A stretch of DNA of 64,000 nucleotides from assembly GCA_013151235.1 (NCBI GenBank), contig JAADIO010000035.1, positions 18,568 through 82,567 on the forward strand, read 5' to 3'. Made by a program: the position numbers and the translations under genes. This document shows, one piece after another, positions 42,322-51,869 of the stretch (positions are counted from its first letter, which is position 1; every line of letters begins with the position of its first letter). The stretch comes from Deltaproteobacteria bacterium. Its GTDB lineage: Bacteria > CG2-30-53-67. Below the pieces are notes generated by a model. It was given only the letters and a program-made list of their open reading frames with translations, searched no databases and had not been told where the DNA came from.

Positions 42322-43932
42322 CTATTCCTCTTTTGCCGCCGCTTTCCGCCGGGGCCGCCTTTTCCCCTTTGGTTTTTTTGTATGGGAGCCGTTATCGTCG
42401 ATCTCATTTTTCTTTTCCACTATGCCGGGATGCTCAACCTGTTTCTCCGTCTTCTCTGCTTTCTTCTCAATAAAATTGAGCCGGTAGAGATGATGATACA
42501 GGTCCGGTTTCCCTTTGAGATGAATTCTTACCTTGTGTGACATCTCCATATTGACAATCTCGCTCCGTTTTCCGTTCAGCAGGAACTCGGCAAGATCCAT
42601 GGAGACCTCCCCCTCCACAGCGGAAACATTTCCCTTGGCCACATGCATCTGTATGGTCCGGAGGATCGTCAAGGCAATCGACTCCAGGGACCGTACACGA
42701 CCCGTTCCTCCACATCGATCACAAGGTAGATAGGTCCCTTCCTCAACCGGGGCATGAATTCGCTGACGGGAAATCGAGAGCAGACCGAAACGGGAGATCG
42801 TGGAGATCTCGGTCTTGGCCTTTTCCCCTTTCATGCAGGCCTTGATGCATTTCACAACTTCCTGTTGATGTTTCTTGTTCAGCATATCGATAAAATCAAC
42901 AACGATCAAACCGCCCAGATCGCGAAGACGCAACTGCCGTGACACTTCTTCGGCCGCTTCCATATTGGTATGAAAAGCGGTTTCCTCGATCCCTTTGGCC
43001 CGCATTGATTTTCCTGAATTTACATCGATCGAAACCAGCGCCTCCGTCGGTTCGATCACAATCGAGCCGCCCGATTTCAAGGGAACTTTCCGCTCGTAGA
43101 TCCGCTCAATCTGTTCCTCCAGATTATGCTTGGCAAAAATCGGTTTAGCCCCCTGGTAAAGTTTCACTCGATTTCGGTAACGGGGCATGATCTGTTTAAA
43201 AAAGGTCGTCGTCTTTTTATAGACCTCCAGGTTGTCGATCAGAATCTCCTTGATCTCCGTCGTAAAATAATCCCGAATGGAACGGATCACAAGGTCCGAT
43301 TCCCGGTAGACCAGTGATGGGATCTCCTGTTCCGTCGCATCATGGAGGATCCGATCCCAAACCTTGAGAAGAAACTTCATTTCACGGGCCAGAACGGTCT
43401 TGGGCATTCCCAACCCGGCGGTCCGAATGATCACCCCGAACCCCTCAGGGACCTTCAGATCTTTCAGAATCTTTTTCATCGCTGACCGCTCTTCATCATC
43501 CTCGATCTTCCGGGAGACCCCACCACTCTTGCTCCCCGGCATGACAACCAGAAAACGGCCGGGAAGAGAGAGATACGTCGTCATGTAGGCCCCTTTTTGA
43601 TCTCGTTCCTCCCGGACCACCTGGATCAGGACCTCCATTCCCTTCTCGATCACATCCTGAATGCGCGGCCTACCCTTGGCGTTTTTCCGGCCTTTATAAT
43701 AGGAATGATGAATCTCCCGAAAAGGAAGAAATCCATTTTTGCGTTCCCCATACTCGACAAAGGCCACCTGGAGACTCGGTTCCACCCGCACCACCGTCCC
43801 TTTGTAGATATTGCCTTTATGCCGTTCGGCGGCGGCCGTCTCGACCCCCAACTCTTCCAGAACGCCATTGTCTACAATCGCAACACGGCTTTCTTCCGCG
43901 TGAATCGCGTTGATCAACATCTGTTTTGCCAT
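42322..43932 (-). CDS. rng: Ribonuclease E/G family protein
   Basis: 536 residues. RNase G/E cleaves single-stranded RNA in rRNA and mRNA processing. Seen: the S1-like start (NIYKGTVVRVEPSLQVAFVEYGERKNGFLP), the DNase I-like core with SIDVNSGKSM (metal Asp pair with IVVDFIDM), and the zinc link CDRCGGTGR. Length and lack of a long C-terminal scaffold favour RNase G, although a lysine/arginine-rich tail of about 40 residues ends the protein. GGGAGAAACG precedes the ATG. It follows the cyclophilin gene at the end of the tig-clp cluster. Confidence 0.92.
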   Translation of the reverse strand: MAKQMLINAIHAEESRVAIVDNGVLEELGVETAAAERHKGNIYKGTVVRVEPSLQVAFVEYGERKNGFLPFREIHHSYYKGRKNAKGRPRIQDVIEKGMEVLIQVVREERDQKGAYMTTYLSLPGRFLVVMPGSKSGGVSRKIEDDEERSAMKKILKDLKVPEGFGVIIRTAGLGMPKTVLAREMKFLLKVWDRILHDATEQEIPSLVYRESDLVIRSIRDYFTTEIKEILIDNLEVYKKTTTFFKQIMPRYRNRVKLYQGAKPIFAKHNLEEQIERIYERKVPLKSGGSIVIEPTEALVSIDVNSGKSMRAKGIEETAFHTNMEAAEEVSRQLRLRDLGGLIVVDFIDMLNKKHQQEVVKCIKACMKGEKAKTEISTISRFGLLSISRQRIHAPVEEGTYLPCDRCGGTGRVRSLESIALTILRTIQMHVAKGNVSAVEGEVSMDLAEFLLNGKRSEIVNMEMSHKVRIHLKGKPDLYHHLYRLNFIEKKAEKTEKQVEHPGIVEKKNEIDDNGSHTKKPKGKRRPRRKAAAKEE

Positions 43933-43979
43933 CGTTTCTCCCGATACCTCACAGGGAACCCCTTCACCGGGGATTCATT

Positions 43980-44546
43980 CTACTTCAAATAAGCCTTCTG
44001 AATATGGATCGGTTTCAGGGGGTTGTCTCTTCGATCCCTGGGAGCCTGGACGATCTTGTCCACCACGTCCATCCCCTCCACCACTTTTCCGAAGACCGTG
44101 TATTTGCCGTCCAGGTAAGCCGCCCGGGCTACGCAGATAAAAAACTGGGAACCGGCACTGTTTGGATCCTGTCTCCTCGCCATCGAAAGGGTCCCTCGTA
44201 CATGATGGTGAGCATTGAATTCCGCCGGGATGGTATAACCCGGTCCGCCCATTCCATCATTGTTGCGGTTATGATCCTTCGTATTGGGATCTCCGCCCTG
44301 AATCATGAAACCGGGGATCACCCGGTGGAAATAGGTCCCGTCATAGAAACCCTCCCTGATCAACTTCTTGAAATTTTTAACCGTCTTCGGCGCGTCCTCG
44401 GGATAAAAAGAGAGTACGATTTTCCCCGCATCCGTCTCGAGAACAGCCAGGGTATCCTTTTTCTGTTTGGCCGCAAAACCCTGTCCCGAGAGCAGGGAGA
44501 AAATAACAACCAATGAAACCATGACGGAATAGACTTTCCATTTCAT
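43980..44546 (-). CDS. Cyclophilin-type peptidyl-prolyl isomerase, exported
   Basis: 188 residues: signal peptide (about 1-25) and a complete cyclophilin domain (ETDAGKIVLSFYPEDAPKTVKNF, YFHRVIPGFMIQGGDP with the catalytic Arg, MARRQDPNSAGSQFFI, YTVFGKV). It would assist folding in the periplasm by isomerising Xaa-Pro bonds. ATG 44546 is chosen because GGAGAAG precedes it; an upstream frame extension belongs to engB. It overlaps the engB stop by ATGA and ends 47 bp from rng. Confidence 0.92.
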   Translation of the reverse strand: MKWKVYSVMVSLVVIFSLLSGQGFAAKQKKDTLAVLETDAGKIVLSFYPEDAPKTVKNFKKLIREGFYDGTYFHRVIPGFMIQGGDPNTKDHNRNNDGMGGPGYTIPAEFNAHHHVRGTLSMARRQDPNSAGSQFFICVARAAYLDGKYTVFGKVVEGMDVVDKIVQAPRDRRDNPLKPIHIQKAYLK

Positions 44547-45157
44547 TTTTTCTTCTCCTTTTCGGCGCCGCCGGTTTTCAGGAACTCTTGCAAGCACTCC
44601 CAAACTTGATCTTTCCCGTTGGAATCAGCAGCCGAAAAGAGTACCAGCGGTTCCTCCTTCGGGATGCCGAGACCGAAGCGAATCATCGAAGCCTGTTTGA
44701 AATTCTTCTGCCGGGAGAGTTTATCCGATTTGGTGGCTACAGTCAATACAGGGATCCGATGATAGAGCAGATATTCCCGCATGACCTTGTCCGAAGCGGC
44801 AGGTGGGTGCCGTACATCAACAATATGAACGACAGCGGCCAGAAGAGGATTCCGTTCCAGGTAACGCTCCACCATCGGCCCGAACCCCTGCCGGACGGAC
44901 GCCGGCACTTTTGCAAAGCCGTACCCCGGCAGATCGACAAAATGAAAGGTTCCATTAATCCGGAAAAAATTGATAGTCTGAGTCCGGCCGGGCCGGGAAC
45001 TGGTCTTGACGAGCCGTTTCCGGTTCAACAGTGTGTTGATAAGAGAGGATTTCCCCACATTGGAACGTCCGGCAAAGGCAATCTGCGGAATCTTCTGCGG
45101 TGGATAGTCTTTCTTGTGTACTGCGGAGACAACAAACTCGGCGGCATGAATCTTCAG
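44543..45157 (-). CDS. engB: YsxC/EngB ribosome-biogenesis GTPase, CTG start
   Basis: 204 residues. EngB assists 50S assembly. Walker A G-R-S-N-V-G-K-S (about 30-37), G2/G3 in [11 protein letters not shown] and [10 protein letters not shown]4 ATKSDKL, G5 near LFSAA. Homologues begin M-K-I-x2-AEFV-x-SAV; here the same codons run upstream of the first ATG-type start to CTG at 45157, which is preceded by AGAAGGAG at five bases and overlaps the clpX stop as CTGA, a close analogue of the ATGA couplings seen elsewhere here. The nearest internal GTG would delete part of the P-loop strand. Confidence 0.9.
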   Translation of the reverse strand: MKIHAAEFVVSAVHKKDYPPQKIPQIAFAGRSNVGKSSLINTLLNRKRLVKTSSRPGRTQTINFFRINGTFHFVDLPGYGFAKVPASVRQGFGPMVERYLERNPLLAAVVHIVDVRHPPAASDKVMREYLLYHRIPVLTVATKSDKLSRQKNFKQASMIRFGLGIPKEEPLVLFSAADSNGKDQVWECLQEFLKTGGAEKEKKK

Positions 45158-46395
45158 GCGGACTCCTTCTGCTCATAAATGAGCAACGGCTGTTCCTCCC
45201 CCTTGACCGCCTCTTCGGAGACGACACATTCCTTGACATTCACCTGAGAAGGAAGATCGTACATCACGTCAAGCATGACATTTTCCAGGACCGCCTTCAA
45301 TCCCCTGGCACCGGTCTTCCGTTTCTGGGCGATTCCGGCAACGGCCGTCAGGGCTTCATCGGAAAACTTCAGGGAGACTCCTTCAAACTCGAAGAATTTC
45401 TGGTACTGCTTGACCAATGCATTCTTCGGTTCGGTCAGAATCCGGACGAGGGCGGACTCGTCCAGTTCATCCAGGGCGGCATAGACGGGAAAACGGCCGA
45501 CGAATTCAGGGATCAGACCATTCTTCAGGAGGTCTTGCGGCTCCACCTGGCACAGAATTTCTCCGATCGGTTTCTCTTTCCGGCTTTCCACCTTCGCCCC
45601 GAAGCCCATCGATTTCTCGCCGATCCGGTTCTCAATCACCTTATCAAGTCCCACAAAGGCACCGCCGCAGACAAAGAGAATATTGGTCGTGTCGACCTGG
45701 AGGAATTCCTGATGGGGGTGTTTCCGTCCTCCCTGGGGGGGGACATTCGCCGTCGTCCCTTCAATGATCTTCAGGAGGGCCTGCTGAACCCCCTCTCCGG
45801 AGACATCCCGGGTAATTGAGGGATTCTCCGTCTTCCGGGCAATCTTATCGATCTCATCGATATAGATAATCCCCTGCTGCGCACGTTCCACATCGTAGTC
45901 AGCACTCTGGAGGAGCTTCAGAATAATGTTTTCCACATCCTCTCCGACATAGCCCGCCTCCGTCAGGGTCGTGGCATCCACAATGGCAAAGGGGACATCG
46001 AGGATCCGGGCCAGGGTCTGGGCCAGAAGTGTTTTCCCACATCCGGTCGGACCGATGAGAAGGATATTGCTCTTCTGCAGTTCCACATCCCCAAGCTGTA
46101 CCCTCGAAGCAAGCCGTTTGTAATGATTGTGTACGGCGACGGAAAGAATCTTTTTGGCCCGGGACTGACCGATCACGTAGTCATCGAGAATTCTTTTGAT
46201 CAACCGGGGCTCCGGGATCTTCTCGAACTTATCCACCTTCTTGACCTGCTTGTCCTCCGCCAAGATCTCGTTACAGAGGTTGATACATTCATCACAGATA
46301 TAGACGGTATGCCCGGCAATCAGCTTCTTGACATCTTCCTGACTCTTCCCACAGAAAGAACAGCGGAGGTTTTCCGAGCCCTTATTCTTTTTCAT
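45154..46395 (-). CDS. clpX: ATP-dependent Clp protease ATPase subunit ClpX
   Basis: 413 residues. N-terminal zinc-binding domain (CSFCGKSQ...CDECINLC, about 12-40), Walker A in [18 protein letters not shown], Walker [13 protein letters not shown], the substrate pore GYVGEDV, and the IGF-type loop region typical of ClpX near [10 protein letters not shown]. It unfolds tagged proteins and feeds them to ClpP, encoded just upstream on the same strand. Strong GGGAG before ATG. Confidence 0.97.
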   Translation of the reverse strand: MKKNKGSENLRCSFCGKSQEDVKKLIAGHTVYICDECINLCNEILAEDKQVKKVDKFEKIPEPRLIKRILDDYVIGQSRAKKILSVAVHNHYKRLASRVQLGDVELQKSNILLIGPTGCGKTLLAQTLARILDVPFAIVDATTLTEAGYVGEDVENIILKLLQSADYDVERAQQGIIYIDEIDKIARKTENPSITRDVSGEGVQQALLKIIEGTTANVPPQGGRKHPHQEFLQVDTTNILFVCGGAFVGLDKVIENRIGEKSMGFGAKVESRKEKPIGEILCQVEPQDLLKNGLIPEFVGRFPVYAALDELDESALVRILTEPKNALVKQYQKFFEFEGVSLKFSDEALTAVAGIAQKRKTGARGLKAVLENVMLDVMYDLPSQVNVKECVVSEEAVKGEEQPLLIYEQKESA

Positions 46396-46413
46396 TCCAT
46401 ACTCCCCGACGGT

Positions 46414-47022
46414 CTAACTCGTTTTTGTCTCTTCTGCCGGATTGCGCTGCACGATCACTTCATCGATCAATCCGTACTCCCTGGCTTCCTTCCCGTCCAT
46501 AAAATAATCCCGGTCCGTATCCTTCTGGACTTTCTTGATTGTCTGTCCCGTATGCCGGGAGAGGATCTCATTCAGGGTCTCCTTGACCTTGAGCATCTCC
46601 CGGGCATGAATCTCCACATCGGATGCCTGCCCCTGGAACCCGCCCAGGGGTTGGTGGATCATGACGCGGGCATGAGGAAGAGCATACCGTTTTCCTGCCT
46701 CACCGGCCGCAAGCAGAAGTGCCCCCATGCTGGCCGCCTGACCGATACAGATTGTGGAGACCTTCGGCTTGATGTACTGCATGGTATCATAGATGGCCAG
46801 ACCGGAGGTCACAACCCCCCCCGGCGAGTTGATATAGAGGTTGATATCCTTGTCCGGATCATCGGCTTCCAGAAAAAGGAGCTGGGCAATAATCAGGTTG
46901 GAGACATAATCATCAATGGCTGTCCCCACAAAAACAATCCGGTCCTTCAGCAGGCGGGAGTAAATATCATAGGCACGCTCGCCTCGCGCAGTCTGTTCAA
47001 CCACCATCGGGATCAGGGTCAT
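46414..47022 (-). CDS. clpP: ATP-dependent Clp protease proteolytic subunit ClpP
   Basis: 202 residues. Serine protease with the catalytic Ser in [14 protein letters not shown] (about 96-109) and His in [11 protein letters not shown] (about 120-130), plus the oligomer-forming IYINSPGG. Forms the 14-mer barrel with ClpX. It lies 19 bp before clpX and follows tig with a 68-bp gap, the usual tig-clpP-clpX order. AAAGGAG is placed seven bases before the ATG. Confidence 0.97.
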   Translation of the reverse strand: MTLIPMVVEQTARGERAYDIYSRLLKDRIVFVGTAIDDYVSNLIIAQLLFLEADDPDKDINLYINSPGGVVTSGLAIYDTMQYIKPKVSTICIGQAASMGALLLAAGEAGKRYALPHARVMIHQPLGGFQGQASDVEIHAREMLKVKETLNEILSRHTGQTIKKVQKDTDRDYFMDGKEAREYGLIDEVIVQRNPAEETKTS

Positions 47023-47090
47023 TCCATCGCTCCTTTGGGAAATTCAAGAGAAGGAAAGATCATAAAAAAGGAGGGGAGTTTCGAGCTGTT

Positions 47091-48410
47091 TTATTCCTTT
47101 TCCTCGGGACTCCCCTTATCTGTAACTTTAGCATTTTCGAGCAGAAAGTCAAGAACCTTTTCGTCTAAAAGCCCCATGCGTAAGGGTTCAATGGAACCCA
47201 TCTTAATATTGTAAAACTCCAGCAATGCTTCCTTGGTCATGGAATTTTTCATGGCCTCTTCTTCAAGGGCCGCTTCCATTTCCGCTTCCGAAAGGGTGAT
47301 CCCTTCTTTCTCGGCAATCTTCTCACTGATCAGACTCCAGGTCACGTCCTGAAGCGCTTGTTTTTCCAGCCACATATCTTTTTCCGGCTCCAGGTCCGGC
47401 TCCGAGGTCCCTTCGAGAAGTCCGAATCGTTCCATCAGGGAATGTTTCTGACGAGCCACCATAACCTCCGGAACCTCCACCGGATTCCTCCGAATAATTT
47501 CCTCCTTCAGATTCTTACGAAGATCCTCTTTTCGTTTCATCTCTTCCTGTTCCCGGTATTTCTCCCGAATCTTCTCTTTCAGTTCATCCAGCGTTTCAAA
47601 CTCTTCCCCCATATCTTTGGCAAACTCATCGTCCAGTTCCGGCAGCCGTTTCTCTTTAATATCCTTGACGGCAATCTTGAAAACCGCCTCCTTCCCGGAA
47701 ATTTTTTCCTCTCCATAATCTTCGGGAAAGGTAAGCGTCAGCTCCTTTTCCTCCCCCTTTTTCATTCCGATGATGCCCTCTTCAAAGCCGGGGATCATTT
47801 TGCCGGTTCCCAGTTCCAGAAGATGGTTTTCAACCTTTCCTCCGGGAAAGGGTTCCCCGTCGATGGTCCCCTCGAAATCCGCTTCCACCACATCCCCCTT
47901 CGCCGCAGCGTGGGTTTCATCTTCGTAAGATGACAGTTCCGCATGCCCGTCACGCATCGTCTCCAAGACTCTTTTCACAACCCCATCCGCTTCTTCCACC
48001 TTCCGGTCAGGGACCGGAATACCGAGATAATCCCGGACATCAAATTCCGGCAGCACATAAACCGTTGCCTCAAAATGAAAAGGGTCGCCTTCCTTCAAAT
48101 GAACACTCCGAATAACCGGCAGATCCACGGGCTGGATCTTCGCCTTCGTGACGGCCTTGTCAAAATAACTCGGCAAGAGCCGTTGCACAAGATCCTCTTC
48201 CACATCCCGGCCGAAACGTTGGCGAACCATCCGAATCGGAACCTTTCCCGCACGAAAGCCCGGAAGTTTCACTTTCTTTTGAAAGGTTCGATAGCTTTTT
48301 TCCAGAACCGTAGAAATTTCATCCGCCGAAACCTCTACCGTCAACTCTTTTTTGGTGGGACTTACATCTTCGAGCTTGTATGAAAAATCCCCTGCTTCCT
48401 CATTCACCAT
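47091..48410 (-). CDS. tig: Trigger factor
   Basis: About 439 residues. The N-terminal ribosome-binding domain has LPGFRAGKVPIRMVRQRFG; a PPIase-like FKBP domain follows (GDVVEADFEGTIDGEPFPGG, IIGMKKGEEKELTLTFPEDYG) and the C-terminal helical arms end the protein. It is the first nascent-chain chaperone. The start is uncertain: three in-frame ATGs lie at 48446, 48422 and 48410; the last is used because the family begins just before KLEDVSPTKKELTVEV. Part of a cluster with clpP and clpX, downstream of tRNA-Leu. Confidence 0.93.
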   Translation of the reverse strand: MVNEEAGDFSYKLEDVSPTKKELTVEVSADEISTVLEKSYRTFQKKVKLPGFRAGKVPIRMVRQRFGRDVEEDLVQRLLPSYFDKAVTKAKIQPVDLPVIRSVHLKEGDPFHFEATVYVLPEFDVRDYLGIPVPDRKVEEADGVVKRVLETMRDGHAELSSYEDETHAAAKGDVVEADFEGTIDGEPFPGGKVENHLLELGTGKMIPGFEEGIIGMKKGEEKELTLTFPEDYGEEKISGKEAVFKIAVKDIKEKRLPELDDEFAKDMGEEFETLDELKEKIREKYREQEEMKRKEDLRKNLKEEIIRRNPVEVPEVMVARQKHSLMERFGLLEGTSEPDLEPEKDMWLEKQALQDVTWSLISEKIAEKEGITLSEAEMEAALEEEAMKNSMTKEALLEFYNIKMGSIEPLRMGLLDEKVLDFLLENAKVTDKGSPEEKE

Positions 48411-48555
48411 TCCGGTTTCCATCCTTTCCTCATGAACCGGAATCATCCGGTTCTGACCGATACGTATTTCCTCTTCGCGGGAGACCCCATGGATTCTCTT
48501 ACGCCGACCTTCCTCTGCGTTCCCCAGCTACACCCGGACTGTCCATGTATGCAAC

Positions 48556-48641
48556 TGGTGCGAGAGGGGGGACTCGAACCCCCAACCGCATTGCGGGCTA
48601 GATCCTAAATCTAGTGCGTATACCCGTTTCGCCACTCTCGC
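48556..48641 (-). tRNA. tRNA-Leu (UAG anticodon)
   Basis: 86 bases with encoded CCA. Acceptor GCGAGAG pairs with CTCTCGC; the anticodon stem CTAGA/TCTAG encloses the loop TTTAGGA, giving anticodon TAG (reads CUA/CUG-type leucine codons). A long variable arm (CCCGCAATGCGG) marks it as class II, and the T-loop is GGTTCGAGTCC. It precedes tig on the same strand and may be co-transcribed with it. Confidence 0.97.
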
Positions 48642-48736
48642 GAAAAAACACGGCAAGATCCCCGGTCGGCATCATGGTCTGTCCATCCGCATCCGCGATG
48701 CAATCAACCGCGAAGAATCATTGAAAATCGAAAGTT

Positions 48737-48764
48737 ATTATAGACACTTTTTCCACACTGTCAA
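48737..48764 (-). promoter_or_regulatory. Strong promoter of tRNA-Leu
   Basis: Minus strand TTGACA (48764-48759), 16 bases, TATAAT (48742-48737): consensus hexamers. It lies about 95 bp before the mature tRNA end. It may also start the tig-clpP-clpX-engB-cyclophilin-rng unit. The rest of the 330-bp gap up to 48974 holds only a weak plus-strand promoter (TTGCCC, 17, TTAAAA at 48843-48871). Confidence 0.75.
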
Positions 48765-48974
48765 CAAATTGTTTCCCTGTACACCCGGGAATCAGACAGG
48801 ACGGAATTCCTCCCATATTCTTCCTTCCCCTCCAAAAAAAACTTGCCCGATTTCACCTGTGCCGGTTAAAATGAACTTATAAGGAAAGAGAGTTGCTCTG
48901 GAACAGATACCGGCCGACATCAATGATTTCACGGCAATCGGCAATGGCAGTCAATCAACGGAGGAGAGGAAACC

Positions 48975-49280
48975 ATGGCGGAGAAACTCAACTGTTGGGA
49001 GATCAAGAAATGCGGCCGGGAAGAGGGAGGCGACAAAACAAACGAGATGGGTGTCTGTCCGGGGGCATCGGACAGTTTTAGTGACGGAATCAACGGCGGG
49101 AAAAACGGCGGCCGGATCTGCTGGGCCGTGGCCGGTACCTTCTGCGGCGGGAAGGTTCAGGGATCATATGCAGTTAAACATCTCTCCTGCATGACCTGCG
49201 AATTCTTCAAAAAAGTCGAAGCGGAGGAAGGGATCGGCAAGTTCAAAATTCTGCCCCCCCACCAGGTGTACCCCAAATAG
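48975..49280 (+). CDS. Two-CW domain protein
   Basis: 101 residues. It carries the paired motifs NCWEIKKCGRE near the start and GRICWAVAGTFC further on, followed by CMTCEFF, the layout of the two-CW domain proteins of deltaproteobacteria, which are small cysteine-rich proteins of unknown function. About nine cysteines suggest metal or cluster binding. GGAGGAGAGG precedes the ATG. A weak promoter lies 100 bp upstream. A single-gene unit facing away from the tRNA cluster. Confidence 0.88.
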   Translation: MAEKLNCWEIKKCGREEGGDKTNEMGVCPGASDSFSDGINGGKNGGRICWAVAGTFCGGKVQGSYAVKHLSCMTCEFFKKVEAEEGIGKFKILPPHQVYPK

Positions 49281-49348
49281 TTTATGGATGGAAGAAAAGA
49301 TCCGTTCCGCCCCCGGTCGGGCGAAAATCCGGAAAACCTTTTAATCCC

Positions 49349-49519
49349 TCAGCCGGAAACTTCACTGCGGCGTTCCCGCTGCCGACGAACCACCGTCCTC
49401 CGGTCGTAAAGCTTCCTGCTTGGCGTATAGAACCCGTTTTCAGAGTAGGTTCTTCGATCAATGCCGCTACGCCGGTCGACGCCGGATCTTCGGTCCAAAC
49501 CTGTCCGCCGCTCCTTCAT
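49349..49519 (-). CDS. Small basic protein with DRR repeats
   Basis: 56 residues, composed mainly of a repeated R-R-x-G-x-D-R-R unit (ERRTGLDRRSGVDRRSGIDRRT), then a Tyr-rich joint and a second arginine cluster (YDRRTVVRRQRERRS). GGAGG-type ribosome site immediately before ATG 49519. Similar D-R-R-x-G repeats occur in unnamed small proteins and beside PilZ domains; no function is claimed. It may bind nucleic acid or an acidic partner through its charge. Confidence 0.62.
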   Translation of the reverse strand: MKERRTGLDRRSGVDRRSGIDRRTYSENGFYTPSRKLYDRRTVVRRQRERRSEVSG

Positions 49520-49597
49520 ACCCCCTCCATATAAATAGCCTTCATCCGGAATCGTTTTTTTTAAAGATATCAGAGAATGACATTCTGTCAAGACGGA

Positions 49598-51691
49598 TCA
49601 GAGGTTTTTTAATCTCCGCAGAGTCTCTTCCGGTCCCGCCATCAGCAGCAGATCCTCCCTTTCGATGACGGTATCCGGTTTCGGCATCACATCCGGCATA
49701 TCCCCTCCCCTTCCATGCGTCTTCTCCGGTTTCTTTATCAGATAGACCTGTACGCCGTAACGCCGACGCAGGGCCAGCTCCTGCAGATTTTTCCCAACAA
49801 AAGAAGCGGGCGCCTTCATCTCGATCAAGGCAAAACCATTGGACAGGGTCTCCATCCCGTTGCCGCCGACTCGATCCATTCCCTCCCGGATCTCCGCCAG
49901 GGTATCCTGTTTGAAGATCTCACGGTTATAGGCCTCGATCACCTCCGTTTCCCGGACCCGCCCCAGGAGCCTGGTCGGGTCGCCGGCATCCAGGACGGGG
50001 ATCTCCGCCAGGTCGGTTCTGCCGAAAAGGTGCATCGCCTGATCCAAGTTATCCCCGGGGTGAAGTACGGGAAACTCCGTGGAGATCAGGTCCTTTGCCA
50101 CGAGCAAGTCCTTCAGGGCATCAACATCCCCCAAAATCATGGAAAGGTCTTTCAGATTGATCGTGCCGAGGAAGTGACGGTCCTTCCCGAAAACATAGAA
50201 AACCCCTTCCCGCGAATCGGCCATCTGGTGAACCAGTTGACGGAAAGGCAGATCTTCCTGAATCGGCTCGACCGTATCAATCACATCGCGGACATGCAGC
50301 TTTCGGAGGACATTCATCTCCTTCCCCTGAAAAATATTGATTCCCCGGAGCGCCAGTTTCAGGGTGTAGATCGATTCCTTCTCCAGTTTGTTGGCCACAA
50401 GCGAACTGACGATACAGCTGATCATGAGCGGCAGGATGATCTTATAATCATTGGTCAATTCGAAGATAATCAGGATCGCCGTAATTGGTGCATGCGTCGC
50501 CCCGGAGACCACGGCCCCCATGCCGACCAGGGCATAGGCCCCGGCCGCGGCGGTCATCGAGGGAAAGAAGGCATGGACGGCCGAACCGAAAAAACCGCCG
50601 GACATGGCCCCGATAAAGAGGGAGGGGGCGAAAATCCCGCCGGAACCGCCGGAACCGAGCGTAACCGACGTTGCGACCAGCTTCACGAAGATCAGGAGAA
50701 AAAGGAAATACCAGGTCAGCTGCCCATGAAGGGCGAGGTTGATCGTCTCATAGCCGACCCCGAAGATATGGGGAAAACCAATCGCGATCATTCCGATCAT
50801 GATTCCGCCGACCGCCGGCTGAAGCGCCTCGTGGATCGGCATCCTTTCAAAGGCGGATTCGGAGTAATAAAGGACCCGGATAAAGGCGAGAGCAACAATT
50901 CCGCAGAAGAGTCCCATGCCGAAATAGAAGATTAATTCATAGGGACTGACGAGATGGTAGGGAGGAACTTCGAAAGCGGCAAAATCGCCGAGGTAGTGGC
51001 GGGAAACAACCGTGGCCATGACCGAGGAGATCACGATCGGGCTGAACCGGGTCAGTCCGAAATCGCCGAGAATGATCTCCACGGCAAAGAGCGCCCCGGC
51101 GATGGGGGCGTTGAATGCAGCGGCAATCCCCGCTGCGGCGCCGCAAGCCACGAAGGTCCGAAGGCGCCTCCCCGAGACCATGAACAACTGGCCGATGGTA
51201 GAACCAATACTGGAGCCGATCTGTACCACCGGCCCTTCCCTGCCGACGGAACCACCGGTCCCGATGGAAAGGGCCGAGGCCAGCGCCTTGATCAAAGCCA
51301 CCCGGGGGCGGATCACACCATCCCGGATGACCACTGCCTCCATGACCTCCGGGACCCCGTGCCCCTTCGCCTCTTTGGCGAGATAGTAGATCAGGGGCCC
51401 CACGATCAGCCCGCCCGCCGCGGGAATCAGGATCTTTTCGTACCAAGGGAGTCCGGCCGCAAGATCGAGAATGTTTAAACCCGGCCCGAAAGAAACTTCC
51501 TGGAAGAACTTGATCATGAAACGGACGCCGATCGCCCCGAACCCCGCGAGGAGCCCGATCACGATCGCCACAAGGATCACGAAGGTGTGCTCCGTCATCT
51601 TCATCCGCTCCATGCGGAATGTCAGATAGCGCTTCCACGCCTGAAGCAGGCGTCCCCGGAGGGGAATTTTTTTGGCCGTGTCAACCTTCAA
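49598..51691 (-). CDS. CLC-type chloride channel/transporter with CBS and TrkA-C domains
   Basis: 697 residues. CLC core of about 18 helices with the three selectivity loops: GHGVPEVMEAV (GSGIP position), GSVGREGPVVQIG (gating Glu retained) and GSGGSGGIFAPSLFIGA (GxFxP). A pair of CBS domains follows (about 460-580) and a TrkA-C/RCK-C-like domain ends it (about 610-697), so ligand or nucleotide control is probable. The gating Glu suggests proton/chloride exchange rather than a passive channel, but the second proton-relay Glu was not confirmed. Divergent from the NfeD gene. Confidence 0.92.
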   Translation of the reverse strand: MKVDTAKKIPLRGRLLQAWKRYLTFRMERMKMTEHTFVILVAIVIGLLAGFGAIGVRFMIKFFQEVSFGPGLNILDLAAGLPWYEKILIPAAGGLIVGPLIYYLAKEAKGHGVPEVMEAVVIRDGVIRPRVALIKALASALSIGTGGSVGREGPVVQIGSSIGSTIGQLFMVSGRRLRTFVACGAAAGIAAAFNAPIAGALFAVEIILGDFGLTRFSPIVISSVMATVVSRHYLGDFAAFEVPPYHLVSPYELIFYFGMGLFCGIVALAFIRVLYYSESAFERMPIHEALQPAVGGIMIGMIAIGFPHIFGVGYETINLALHGQLTWYFLFLLIFVKLVATSVTLGSGGSGGIFAPSLFIGAMSGGFFGSAVHAFFPSMTAAAGAYALVGMGAVVSGATHAPITAILIIFELTNDYKIILPLMISCIVSSLVANKLEKESIYTLKLALRGINIFQGKEMNVLRKLHVRDVIDTVEPIQEDLPFRQLVHQMADSREGVFYVFGKDRHFLGTINLKDLSMILGDVDALKDLLVAKDLISTEFPVLHPGDNLDQAMHLFGRTDLAEIPVLDAGDPTRLLGRVRETEVIEAYNREIFKQDTLAEIREGMDRVGGNGMETLSNGFALIEMKAPASFVGKNLQELALRRRYGVQVYLIKKPEKTHGRGGDMPDVMPKPDTVIEREDLLLMAGPEETLRRLKNL

Positions 51692-51790
51692 AGGCTCACC
51701 CGCGCAGAATCTCTTTTGAAGGGGAAAAATACAGGTCTCTTTTTTATCTTTGCAAAGTCACGTTGTGAAGTCAACAGAAACATAATGGAA

Positions 51791-51819
51791 TAGACAAACA
51801 AAGGGATTTGCAGTATAAA
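51791..51819 (+). promoter_or_regulatory. Promoter of the NfeD-slipin unit
   Basis: TAGACA (51791-51796), 17 bases, TATAAA (51814-51819). It excludes an in-frame ATG at 51825 as the NfeD start, since transcription would begin about there. Confidence 0.6.
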
Positions 51820-51869
51820 ATGGAATGCATACAGCGGCTGAAAAGTTTTGCTCACTTTCAGGAGGTTTC

